Shown: positions 26,106 through 34,067 of the stretch, in pieces | How the letters are laid out: each line of letters starts with the position of its first letter | Position numbering within the stretch: position 1 is the stretch's first letter | NCBI GenBank assembly: GCA_020047755.1 | Contig: JAIFNL010000018.1 | Span: 1-47,458 of the forward strand | Origin: Bacteroidota bacterium | GTDB taxonomy: Bacteria; Bacteroidota; Bacteroidia; Bacteroidales; JAIFNL01 | Reading direction: 5' to 3' | Length of the DNA stretch: 47,458 bases | Made by a program: the position numbers and the translations under genes | Notes under the pieces: model-generated | What the model saw: only the letters and a program-made list of their open reading frames with translations | Told to the model about the DNA's origin: nothing | Databases searched by the model: none

Positions 26106-26153
26106 AAAGTACTTTGAATTGCAAAGCTAAAAATTAGCCTTCACATAAACAAA
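26106..26153 (-). promoter_or_regulatory. promoter with palindromic operator copy 2, head of the XrtN operon
   Basis: On the minus strand TTTG (26153-26150) and TAGCTTTG (26129-26122) are 20 bp apart, a full Bacteroidota promoter. The -7 element shares bases with the palindrome CTTTG-AATTG-CAAAG (26112-26126), so a bound regulator would cover the -7 and the start point near 26115. The ATG at 26088 follows about 27 nt later. Confidence 0.72.
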
Positions 26154-26238
26154 TAAATTTGAATATTTTTTTCAAAAAAATGTTACTAGCTGATTTACAA
26201 AATGATACAATTTTCAAAAAATATACCTACAAGAAAGA

Positions 26239-26267
26239 TTGTTTTTTATGAAAACAATTTATCTTTG
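26239..26267 (+). promoter_or_regulatory. promoter of the ClC-family gene
   Basis: TATCTTTG at 26260-26267 is a perfect -7; TTG at 26239-26241 lies 18 bp upstream. The resulting leader would be about 137 nt. Confidence 0.55.
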
Positions 26268-26410
26268 AACTTATGAAATTATAAAATAATTTATGTTTTC
26301 AATTAGATAAAAATCTATTAATCAATATATTAATATTTTAAAATTTAGCTTAACTTCTAAATTTTAAAACATAAAAATTCAATAAATTATAGCCTTAACT
26401 TATTTTTTGC

Positions 26411-28075
26411 ATGAAAACTCACTATCTAGCCCGTTTTTTAATTTGGCGCGTTCGGCATATCAGCAACCGCAATTTTATACTCATTCTCAGTACATTAGTA
26501 GGAATTGGTGCGGGATTAATTGCGTATATTCTAAAAACAACAGTTTTCCATATTCGGAATCTTTTTGTCGATAGGCTTGACGTTGATACTGAGCTATTTT
26601 GGTTAATTTTTTACCCAAGCATTGGCATTTTGATAACTGCAATTATGCGAAAACGCATTTTGCGCGATAACAGTTTGATGAAACGGCATAAAATTTTTTC
26701 GTCGATGCTAGGCGGTGCGCTCACTGCCGGCTTTGGAGGTTCAGTAGGGCTGGAAACTCCTGTCATTTCGTCAGGTTCAGCCTTGGGCTCAACTTTAGCT
26801 AAAGAGCTGCATCTCAGCTACAAAGAAATAACGTTACTCTTAGCGTGTGGTGCTTCTGGCGGAATTGCTGCCATATTTAGCACTCCTATTGCAGCTATTG
26901 TTTTTGCACTGGAAGTTTTACTTATTGAAATTTTATCAAACGAAAGTATTTTGTTTAGTTTTACAAAAACAGAAGAATTTAGTGGCAACGATTTGCTATT
27001 TTTTATTATTTTAGGAGTTCTTATTGGTTTTTTAGCTATTTATTTTACAAAAACATATATTAAAATAGAAAATTATTTTTCTAAAATAGAAAATTATTAT
27101 AAAAGAGTAGCTATTGGTGGACTAATTTTAGGGCTACTTATTTTTATATTTCCAGCACTTTATGGCGAAGGTTTTATGACTATTAGGGCGATTTTGAATC
27201 AAAATTACGAAGATATTATCTATTTTAGCCTCTTCAAAAATTACAGATACGAATTTTGGGTAATTGTCGTTTTTTTTGCACTTCTTGCATTCATCAAAGT
27301 AATTGCGACTTCGGTAACAATTTCGGCTGGAGGAATTGGAGGAATTTTTGCGCCATCACTTTTTGTTGGTGCCATAAGTGGATTTTTATTTGCCTTTATT
27401 TTCAACAATTTAGGTTTTGAATATCAGCTTTCGGTTATAAATTTTACCTTAATTGGAATGGCGGCTATGCTTGGAGGCGTGCTCCATGCGCCGCTAACAG
27501 GCATTTTTTTGCTCGCCGAAATAAGTGGCGGTTATGAGTTAATTGCACCACTAATGCTTTGTACTACAATAAGTTATATTACAGTAAAAGCTATTTACAA
27601 AGAATCGATTTTTACTTATCAATTAGCCCAAAGAGGCGAGTTAATTACGCACAACAAAGACAAAGCGGTATTGACTCTTATGCGGCTTAAAACGTTGATA
27701 GAACATGATTTAGAAACAATAAATGTAAATTCGAGCCTTCGTAAATTGGTAGAAAAAGTAAAGATTTCAAAACGAAATATTTTTCCTGTTTTGAATGAAC
27801 AATCGATGCTGGTGGGTATTATTTTGCTCGACGATATTCGCGAAATTATGTTCAAACCAGAGCATTACGATACGGTTTTCGTGCGTAGCTTGATGAATTT
27901 GCCACCAAGTTACATCACAACTGAAGACGATATGAGATTGATAATGAAGAAGTTTAAGGAAACAAATGCCTGGAATTTGCCAGTAATAGAAAATGGAAAA
28001 TATTTAGGTTTTGTTTCAAAATCGAAAATGTTTGAAGCATACCGAAAGCTTTTATTGGAAATTTCGTCGGAATAA
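26411..28075 (+). CDS. ClC-family chloride channel/transporter with two CBS domains
   Basis: A 554-residue anion-conducting membrane protein. The ClC core spans about residues 20-400 with GGSVGLETPVISSG (gating Glu kept), GGIAAIFSTPIAAIVFALE and AGGIGGIFAPSLFVGA (anion-binding GxFxP). Residues about 420-550 hold two CBS domains (FPVLNEQSMLVGIILLDDI; LPVIENGKYLGFVSKSKM). The position after FALE, which is the internal proton glutamate in E. coli ClC, is Val, as in vertebrate ClC channels, so proton coupling is doubtful. The N-terminal GSGxP-type selectivity motif is not recognisable. It stands alone, with its own promoter. Confidence 0.92.
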   Translation: MKTHYLARFLIWRVRHISNRNFILILSTLVGIGAGLIAYILKTTVFHIRNLFVDRLDVDTELFWLIFYPSIGILITAIMRKRILRDNSLMKRHKIFSSMLGGALTAGFGGSVGLETPVISSGSALGSTLAKELHLSYKEITLLLACGASGGIAAIFSTPIAAIVFALEVLLIEILSNESILFSFTKTEEFSGNDLLFFIILGVLIGFLAIYFTKTYIKIENYFSKIENYYKRVAIGGLILGLLIFIFPALYGEGFMTIRAILNQNYEDIIYFSLFKNYRYEFWVIVVFFALLAFIKVIATSVTISAGGIGGIFAPSLFVGAISGFLFAFIFNNLGFEYQLSVINFTLIGMAAMLGGVLHAPLTGIFLLAEISGGYELIAPLMLCTTISYITVKAIYKESIFTYQLAQRGELITHNKDKAVLTLMRLKTLIEHDLETINVNSSLRKLVEKVKISKRNIFPVLNEQSMLVGIILLDDIREIMFKPEHYDTVFVRSLMNLPPSYITTEDDMRLIMKKFKETNAWNLPVIENGKYLGFVSKSKMFEAYRKLLLEISSE

Positions 28076-28086
28076 AAAAAGAAAAT

Positions 28087-28179
28087 AGTCGTTAGTTTTT
28101 TGCAAAATTTTAATCTTTTTTTATTGAAATTAAAATTCAAAAAAAAGAATTTAGCTAAATTTTGCAATAACTAACGACT
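28087..28179. repeat. 93-bp inverted repeat between convergent genes
   Basis: The left arm (28087-28110) and right arm (28157-28179) are complementary over 23 bases with one extra T and one T/A difference; each outer end reads AGTCGTTAGTT inward. The 46-bp centre contains a smaller inverted repeat (TTGAA/TTCAA). It fills the whole gap between the ClC gene and rocD. It may act as a bidirectional terminator, though the outer stem is unusually long; a miniature transposon is possible, but I see no clear target-site duplication. Confidence 0.7.
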
Positions 28180-28194
28180 CAAAAAAAAAAAGGG

Positions 28195-29406
28195 TTATTC
28201 AAAAGCTTTAAATGCCTCTTTAATTCTTCCGATAGCTTCCATTAATTGCTCTTCGTTGATAACCAAAGGTGGCGCAAAACGAATAATGTGTCCGTGAGTT
28301 GGTTTTGCCAAAACGCCATGTTTCGACATTTCCACGCAAACGTCCCAAGCTTCTTTTCCATTTTTAGGCTTGATAATCACAGCGTTCAAAAGACCTTTTC
28401 CACGCACAAGTTCTATCATATCCGATTTGATGGCACGCATTTCGGTGCGGAAAATTTCGCCAAGTTTAAGGGCGTTATCGGCTAATTTTTCTTCTTTAAT
28501 GACGGTAAGGGCAGCAATTGCAACCTTTGCAGCGAGAGGGTTTCCGCCAAAAGTAGAGCCATGCTCGCCAGGTTTTATGGTAAGCATAATTTCATTGTTT
28601 GCCAAAACAGCCGAAACAGGGAGTACTCCACCCGAAAGTGCTTTTCCGAGAATCAAAATGTCGGGTTTAACATCTTCCCAATCTACAGCAAGAAGTTTTC
28701 CGGTACGAGCAATTCCGGTTTGTACCTCGTCGGCAATAAACAAAACATTGTTTGCTTTGCACAAATCGTAGGCTTTTTTCAAGTAACCTTCATCGGGAAC
28801 AAAAACTCCAGCTTCGCCTTGAATAGGTTCCACTAAAAATCCAGCTACATTTGGGTCTTTCAATTCATTTTCAAGAGCTTCGATATTATTATAAGGTATT
28901 TTTACAAATCCGGGAGTAAACGGTCCGTAATCGCCATAAGAATCTGGGTCAGTGGACATTGAGATAATTGAAATGGTTCTTCCATGGAAATTATCTTCGG
29001 CAACAATAATTTTAGCTTGGTCTTGAGCAATGCCTTTCACTTTGTAAGCCCATTTGCGACAAAGTTTTAGGGCAGTTTCATCAGCTTCGGCACCAGAGTT
29101 CATTGGCAATACTTTGTCGTAACCAAAAAATTCGGTTATAAATTGCTCATATTCACCAAGTGAGCTGTTGTAAAAAGCCCGCGAAGTAAGTGTAAGTTTT
29201 TGGGCTTGCTCGGTAAGCGCAGCGATAATTTTGGGGTGGCAATGTCCTTGATTTACTGCCGAATAAGCCGACAAAAAGTCGAAATATTTTTTTCCATCGG
29301 TGTCCCAAACATGTACACCTAAGCCTTTGTCGAGCACTACGGGCATTGGGTGGTAGTTATGTGCACCAAATTTATCTTCTCTTGCAATATATTCTTGCTG
29401 TGTCAT
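28195..29406 (-). CDS. rocD: ornithine aminotransferase
   Basis: PLP-dependent class III aminotransferase predicted to convert ornithine and 2-oxoglutarate to glutamate-5-semialdehyde and glutamate. The 403-residue protein has [54 protein letters not shown] and the PLP lysine in [26 protein letters not shown] and IRFAPPLVI bind substrate carboxylate groups in this family. The short N-terminus without extension and the start [10 protein letters not shown] favour ornithine over acetylornithine as substrate. Monocistronic; no consensus promoter found upstream. Confidence 0.93.
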   Translation of the reverse strand: MTQQEYIAREDKFGAHNYHPMPVVLDKGLGVHVWDTDGKKYFDFLSAYSAVNQGHCHPKIIAALTEQAQKLTLTSRAFYNSSLGEYEQFITEFFGYDKVLPMNSGAEADETALKLCRKWAYKVKGIAQDQAKIIVAEDNFHGRTISIISMSTDPDSYGDYGPFTPGFVKIPYNNIEALENELKDPNVAGFLVEPIQGEAGVFVPDEGYLKKAYDLCKANNVLFIADEVQTGIARTGKLLAVDWEDVKPDILILGKALSGGVLPVSAVLANNEIMLTIKPGEHGSTFGGNPLAAKVAIAALTVIKEEKLADNALKLGEIFRTEMRAIKSDMIELVRGKGLLNAVIIKPKNGKEAWDVCVEMSKHGVLAKPTHGHIIRFAPPLVINEEQLMEAIGRIKEAFKAFE

Positions 29407-29872
29407 TCTAAAAAAGTTAATTAAAAGGTTATTAAAATTTTTTCTGTTTACAAATTTCTAAATTAATTTTGGTTTTACAAACTGATTTGAAACAAAAGCT
29501 TGTTTGTGTTAAAAATGAATAAGGTAAATGTCTGATTATGAATAAAAAAAATGACAATAATGCTATTAAACATAATTTTTAATTAATCCTTAGACGCAAA
29601 ATAATTGATAATGCCAATTGGTAAGTTTTGAATAGTGAATAACTTTTTTTTCTTTTTTTTGCTAAATTCTAATCAAAAATTAGAAAAAAAAGGAAAAAAA
29701 AGGAAATTTCTAAGTGATAAATCGTGCTTTATTGTTCAATTAATTTACCACAAATTAAAAAAATTCAAATACCAACTTTCGGGTTATTGAATCGAAAGAA
29801 TGGATTTTTAAAGCCTTTTCAAAATTCCATAAAAATGTGCTGAATTATTAAAATTAAAATTTCATTCAAAAT
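29407..29872. other. AT-rich divergent intergenic region with hairpin
   Basis: No gene is visible. TTCTAAT (29667-29673) pairs with ATTAGAA (29679-29685) around CAAAA, and the stem can extend imperfectly through a T-rich tract on the left (29643-29660) and an A-rich tract on the right. It could be an AT-rich terminator-like hairpin or composition noise. Confidence 0.4.
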
Positions 29873-29903
29873 TTTGAATTTTTAGTATTTTTTTTTATAC
29901 TTG
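29873..29903 (+). promoter_or_regulatory. promoter of the LruC lipoprotein gene
   Basis: TTTG at 29873-29876 and TATACTTG at 29896-29903, one mismatch from TAnnTTTG, with a 19-bp spacer. The leader would be about 107 nt. Confidence 0.5.
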
Positions 29904-30016
29904 CAAGAAAAAAGTATTTTTTTATGAAACAAAGTTAATTCTAAATGCGTATAACACAAAAGCGTTCATTTAAGACTTTTACAAAATTACTATTCAATAA
30001 CTAAAATTAACAAACA

Positions 30017-32098
30017 ATGTTTAGACAACAATTAAATCGACAAAATCTTCTGTCAATTGCTCTAGTAAGTCTATTTCTATTTCAAAGTTGCGAAATGAAA
30101 GAAATCTTAAATATAGAGATGTCAGAGGAACAGGAAATTAATAAAGAATTTAATTTCCAAACCACTCAAGAAATAGAATTTAGTGTATATGTTCTAAATT
30201 CGCACGGAAAATCGTTGAAAAATGTTCCGTTATATGTTTATGATTCAGACCCTTATAATTCAGATGGTGTTTTTGATGAAACAAAAGCAAGTTTGCTATT
30301 TAAAGGAATGACAAACTCCGAAGGTAAATTTGTTTACAAAACAAAAATACCTAATTATTTAAAACAAATCTATATTTGCCCGAAATATATTGGAGTAGCC
30401 GAGAAAGCGGTAATAACAGTTAATTCACAAAATGAACTTTATACCCTTGGTGGTCAAGCTCCAGCAAATATAGTTAGCAAATCGAGCACAAAGCCTTCAA
30501 AAATAGATGGTTACTTAACATTAGGTACTTGGAATACCATAGGTGTGCCCAACTATTTGGTTTTAGAGAATGACGATATTTCGAGCGAGCTATTGCAGCG
30601 CATCAATGCTTCTTTACCTGAAGGCAAAGCGGTTCCATCGCATCACCCTGAGTATATTACCGAAAAAGCTCAAGAAAATATTAAGTTGCTAAACAAAGCC
30701 AAACTTTGGGTAACTTTTGTTCACGAAGCGGCTGGCTATAAAAATACGCTAGGTTATTATACTTATCCTACAAATAATCCGCCAAAAACAGCTAGCGAAA
30801 TAGAAAATTTAACGATTATATTCCCTAATTCATCGTATAAAAATTCAGGTGGTGGATTATATTCGGGTAATAAAGTTCAGTTGAAATACTGGGATAAAGT
30901 AAAAAAAGAGTTTAGCGAAACCTTCCCCGAAGGAACAAGTGTAGGCTGGTTTGTAAATGCAAATGGCTGGAATTCGGGTGTTACAAATGGACTTTATCGT
31001 CATTATTCAAATTCAGAATTTAATGCCGAAAGCTCAGATGAATTAAAGAAACATACCGTTTTGTTGCACGATTCAGAAAATAAATTACTTATTTTAGGAT
31101 TTGAAGATATCAGAAGAGATTATTCGAGCTGCGACCAAGATTTTAATGATGTGGTATATTATGTAAAAGCCGATCCATTTACAGCTATCGACTTAAACGA
31201 TGTAGAAAATGTAGATGCAATAAAAGATACTGACAACGACGGAATTGCTGACAATGTAGATGAATACCCAACTGATGAAACCAAAGCATTTAACAATTAT
31301 TATCCATCGCCAAATGTTTTTGGAACTTTTATTTTTGAAGATTTGTGGCCCTCTAAAGGCGATTACGATTTTGAAGACTTGGTAATGGATTACAACATCA
31401 ACCAAATTACAAATGCTCAAAATGAGATAGTTGAAATACAATCGCGCTACATTGTAAAGGCAATTGGAGCAGGATTTAATAATGGTTTTGGTTTCCAACT
31501 TTCTGTTTCGCCTGACGATATTGAATCGGTAGAAGGAATTGATTTGCGCAACAATTACATAAGCTTAAATGCCAATAAAACAGAAGCAAACCAAAGCAAA
31601 GCTGTTGTGATTTTGTTTGACAACGCTTACAACGTGTTGCCGCGCGTACCTGGTTATTTTGGGGTAAATGTAGAAGTAGATGCTCCTTATATACAGCCAG
31701 ATACAATGAATTTGACCATCAAATTCAAAACAAAAACAAACATCAATAAATTTGCGCTTCCTCCTTACAATTCGTTTATGATTATCAACAAAATAAGAGG
31801 CAGAGAAATTCACTTACCCAATCAATTACCTACTGATTTAGTTGATGTTAGCTTCTTTGGCACAGGTGATGACAATAGTATTCCTGCGCAAGGAAAATAC
31901 TACACATCGAGCAAATATTACCCTTGGGTAATTGACCTTCCGAACTCTTTCAAACACATGCAAGAGAAAAAACAAATAACCAGAGGCTATTTGTACTTTG
32001 CAAAATGGGCTGAAAGCAATGGTACTTTGTTCAATGATTGGTATTTAGATAAAGATAATTATAGAAATTGGGAATTTATTTATCCACACGGAAATTAA
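30017..32098 (+). CDS. LruC/DUF4114-domain surface lipoprotein
   Basis: A 693-residue lipoprotein with a leader ending in LFLFQSC (lipobox Cys). A carboxypeptidase-regulatory-like beta domain comes first (about 50-135; EIEFSVYVLNSHGKSLKNVP). A DUF4114 region follows (about 270-390), ending in LLILGFEDIRRDYSSCDQDF and NDVVYYV. A thrombospondin type-3-like calcium motif DTDNDGIADNVDEYP comes next. The C-terminal LruC domain starts at FGTFIFEDLWPSKGDYDFED and LVMDYNI. LruC proteins are exported, often calcium-rich surface proteins whose role is unknown. It has its own promoter and terminator. Confidence 0.88.
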   Translation: MFRQQLNRQNLLSIALVSLFLFQSCEMKEILNIEMSEEQEINKEFNFQTTQEIEFSVYVLNSHGKSLKNVPLYVYDSDPYNSDGVFDETKASLLFKGMTNSEGKFVYKTKIPNYLKQIYICPKYIGVAEKAVITVNSQNELYTLGGQAPANIVSKSSTKPSKIDGYLTLGTWNTIGVPNYLVLENDDISSELLQRINASLPEGKAVPSHHPEYITEKAQENIKLLNKAKLWVTFVHEAAGYKNTLGYYTYPTNNPPKTASEIENLTIIFPNSSYKNSGGGLYSGNKVQLKYWDKVKKEFSETFPEGTSVGWFVNANGWNSGVTNGLYRHYSNSEFNAESSDELKKHTVLLHDSENKLLILGFEDIRRDYSSCDQDFNDVVYYVKADPFTAIDLNDVENVDAIKDTDNDGIADNVDEYPTDETKAFNNYYPSPNVFGTFIFEDLWPSKGDYDFEDLVMDYNINQITNAQNEIVEIQSRYIVKAIGAGFNNGFGFQLSVSPDDIESVEGIDLRNNYISLNANKTEANQSKAVVILFDNAYNVLPRVPGYFGVNVEVDAPYIQPDTMNLTIKFKTKTNINKFALPPYNSFMIINKIRGREIHLPNQLPTDLVDVSFFGTGDDNSIPAQGKYYTSSKYYPWVIDLPNSFKHMQEKKQITRGYLYFAKWAESNGTLFNDWYLDKDNYRNWEFIYPHGN

Positions 32099-32116
32099 TT
32101 CGTATTTCTAATCCTC

Positions 32117-32152
32117 AAAAAAGCCTCTTTTTTAGTAAAGGGGCTTTTTTTT
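32117..32152 (+). terminator. intrinsic terminator of the LruC gene
   Basis: AAAAAAGCCTCTTT pairs with AAAGGGGCTTTTTT (one G-U pair) around a 6-nt loop and ends in a T-run, 19 bp after the LruC stop. Confidence 0.85.
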
Positions 32153-32175
32153 GTTCGCCTATTTTAGTATCTTTG
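32144..32175 (+). promoter_or_regulatory. candidate promoter of the CotH-like gene
   Basis: TATCTTTG at 32168-32175 is a perfect -7; the -33 is poor (T-run of the preceding terminator). Start codon 59 bp downstream. Confidence 0.5.
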
Positions 32176-32233
32176 AGAAAAATAGATTATTCTGTTTTAA
32201 TAATTCTTTTAAAAAAAATTACAATAAATTACT

Positions 32234-33286
32234 ATGAAAAAAAGTTACATTATCGTAAGTATTCTATTAATAATAAACATATTAACCTCAAATGCACAAT
32301 CTCAAAATGATACAATACACAAAAATGATATTCTTTTTGAAAGTGATAGTTTGCTACACCTTACAATCATATCTGACTTTAAAACAATAACTTGCGATGT
32401 AAAAGACGATAGAAAATATCACAACGCATCGTTGCTCTATAAAACAGCAAATGGCACAGAACACCATTTGCCTGTAAAAATTAAAACACGGGGTAACTTT
32501 AGACGAAATAAGGCAAATTGTGATTTTCCTCCATTAAGAATAAAATTTCCGACGAAAGAAAAAGAAGGAACAATTTTTGAAAACAATAAAAATTTAAAAT
32601 TTGTAACTCATTGCAAAACAAACCACAAAACCTTCGAGCAAGCACTTTTGCAGGAATATTTGGTGTACAAACTATACAATATACTTACCGAAAAAAGTTT
32701 CAAAGTTAGATTATTAAAAATTAAGTATTTAGATGCCTTGGGTGAAAAAGACCCGATAGAAAAATTTAGTTTTGCCATAGAAAATGAGCATGAAATGGCA
32801 AAACGATTAGGTGGTAAAATAATTGAATTGCAGCAATATAAACAAACAAACACCGAACGAAACAGCATGATAACCTTTTGTATTTTCCAGTATTTAATAG
32901 GTAATACCGACTGGTCGGTTCCGGCTTTGCACAATGTAACTTTGATGTACGTAGAAGGATTGCCCATTTTTGCCATTCCTTATGACTTCGACTGGGCTGG
33001 CATGGTAAATTGCCCTTATGCCACACCCGACCCGCTTTTAAACATAAGCTCGGTGCGCGAACGTGTTTATCGTGGCTACGAGTACGAACGTCAAGAGTAC
33101 CAAAGCGCAATAGACTTATTCAAAGCTAAAAAGAGCGAAATTTATGAACTTTATGCCAATTTTCCGTATCTAAACCACAAGCAAAAAAAAATGAGCACCG
33201 ATTACCTTGATAGTTTTTATAAAATACTTGAAGATGAAAACTTAATAAAAACATTATTGATAAAAAATGCACGAAGCATTGATTAA
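32234..33286 (+). CDS. secreted CotH-kinase-like protein
   Basis: A 350-residue exported protein with a signal peptide (MKKSYIIVSILLIINILTSNA). Early strands LPVKIKTRGNFRR and CDFPPLRIKF resemble the R-x-R-G-N and P-x-x-I-K region of CotH proteins. The C-terminal half has GNTDWSVPALHN followed by IFAIPYDFDWAGMVN, which fit the catalytic-loop and DFD elements of the CotH secretory kinase fold. CotH phosphorylates spore-coat proteins in Bacillus; bacterial relatives of this type are uncharacterised. The assignment is by motif order only and could be wrong. It is separated from the LruC gene by a terminator. Confidence 0.55.
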   Translation: MKKSYIIVSILLIINILTSNAQSQNDTIHKNDILFESDSLLHLTIISDFKTITCDVKDDRKYHNASLLYKTANGTEHHLPVKIKTRGNFRRNKANCDFPPLRIKFPTKEKEGTIFENNKNLKFVTHCKTNHKTFEQALLQEYLVYKLYNILTEKSFKVRLLKIKYLDALGEKDPIEKFSFAIENEHEMAKRLGGKIIELQQYKQTNTERNSMITFCIFQYLIGNTDWSVPALHNVTLMYVEGLPIFAIPYDFDWAGMVNCPYATPDPLLNISSVRERVYRGYEYERQEYQSAIDLFKAKKSEIYELYANFPYLNHKQKKMSTDYLDSFYKILEDENLIKTLLIKNARSID

Positions 33287-34067
33287 ATGAGATTTACTAA
33301 AAGTTAAATAATGCAACTTGACAGTAACCGAAATTATAGAAATGCGAAAATAATTCTAAATTCGAATCACAAATTGTTACATTGTTCAATTGTTATTTTA
33401 TCACGAAGAATTGGAGAATTTACAATTTTAGCTAACTTTTTCAAAAAGGCACCATTTTTTTACACTACCAAATTTTTAGAACATTCTATTTGCAAAAAAA
33501 CTTTCGAAAATTTAAACGATTTATACCAAAATAGTTTAAATTTGCATTTAATTTGAGATTAAGCAAATTTTATACAAACTTTTGGTTTTATTCCAGAATT
33601 AAATTTTTAGTGAAAATAAAATAATTTAGGACATAAGTAATTAATTTACTGATAATTAAACAATCAATTCAAAAAAAAATCTTTCTCTCTCAAAAAAAAG
33701 AAATTCAATTTTAATTTGTCATTTTTTAGCAAAAAATTGCTATATTTTACTTCAAAAGTAAGATTTTTCTGGAAAACTACCAAGTTTATGATTAAAATAA
33801 TAGAGGTTAAATAACTAAATACCAACAAAATAAAATATTTAACACGTTAAAATTTCTAATGATATTAAAAAATCTAATCAAAATATATTATCTTTACCAA
33901 AGTATATAAAATTAAAATACTAATTATTTCTTCTAAACTATAAATAAAAACCTAACATATAACTAATTAAATTAGAAAAAATAAAATAGCCAACTATTTT
34001 TTTATTTATCTAGCAGCATGAGGAAATATAAAAAGAATAACAGTAAAAAAACATTAACTTAAAAAAT
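33287..34067. other. long AT-rich intergenic region with two small hairpins
   Basis: 781 bp without a convincing gene; the 81-codon frame at 33311-33556 lacks domain or leader features and is doubtful. Two adjacent perfect hairpins occur: TAGCAA/TTGCTA (33727-33742) and TTACTT/AAGTAA (33747-33761). A near -7 element TATCTTTA lies at about 33890-33897, 170 bp before the next gene. It might hold a small RNA, but there is no direct evidence. Confidence 0.35.

Noticed and set aside
26089-26124. Upstream TTG start of the six-helix membrane protein
   Set aside because: It lies inside the operator and upstream of the predicted transcription start near 26115.
33311-33556. 81-codon frame after the CotH-like gene
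   Set aside because: No recognisable domain, signal peptide, ribosome binding site or promoter; composition matches AT-rich noise.
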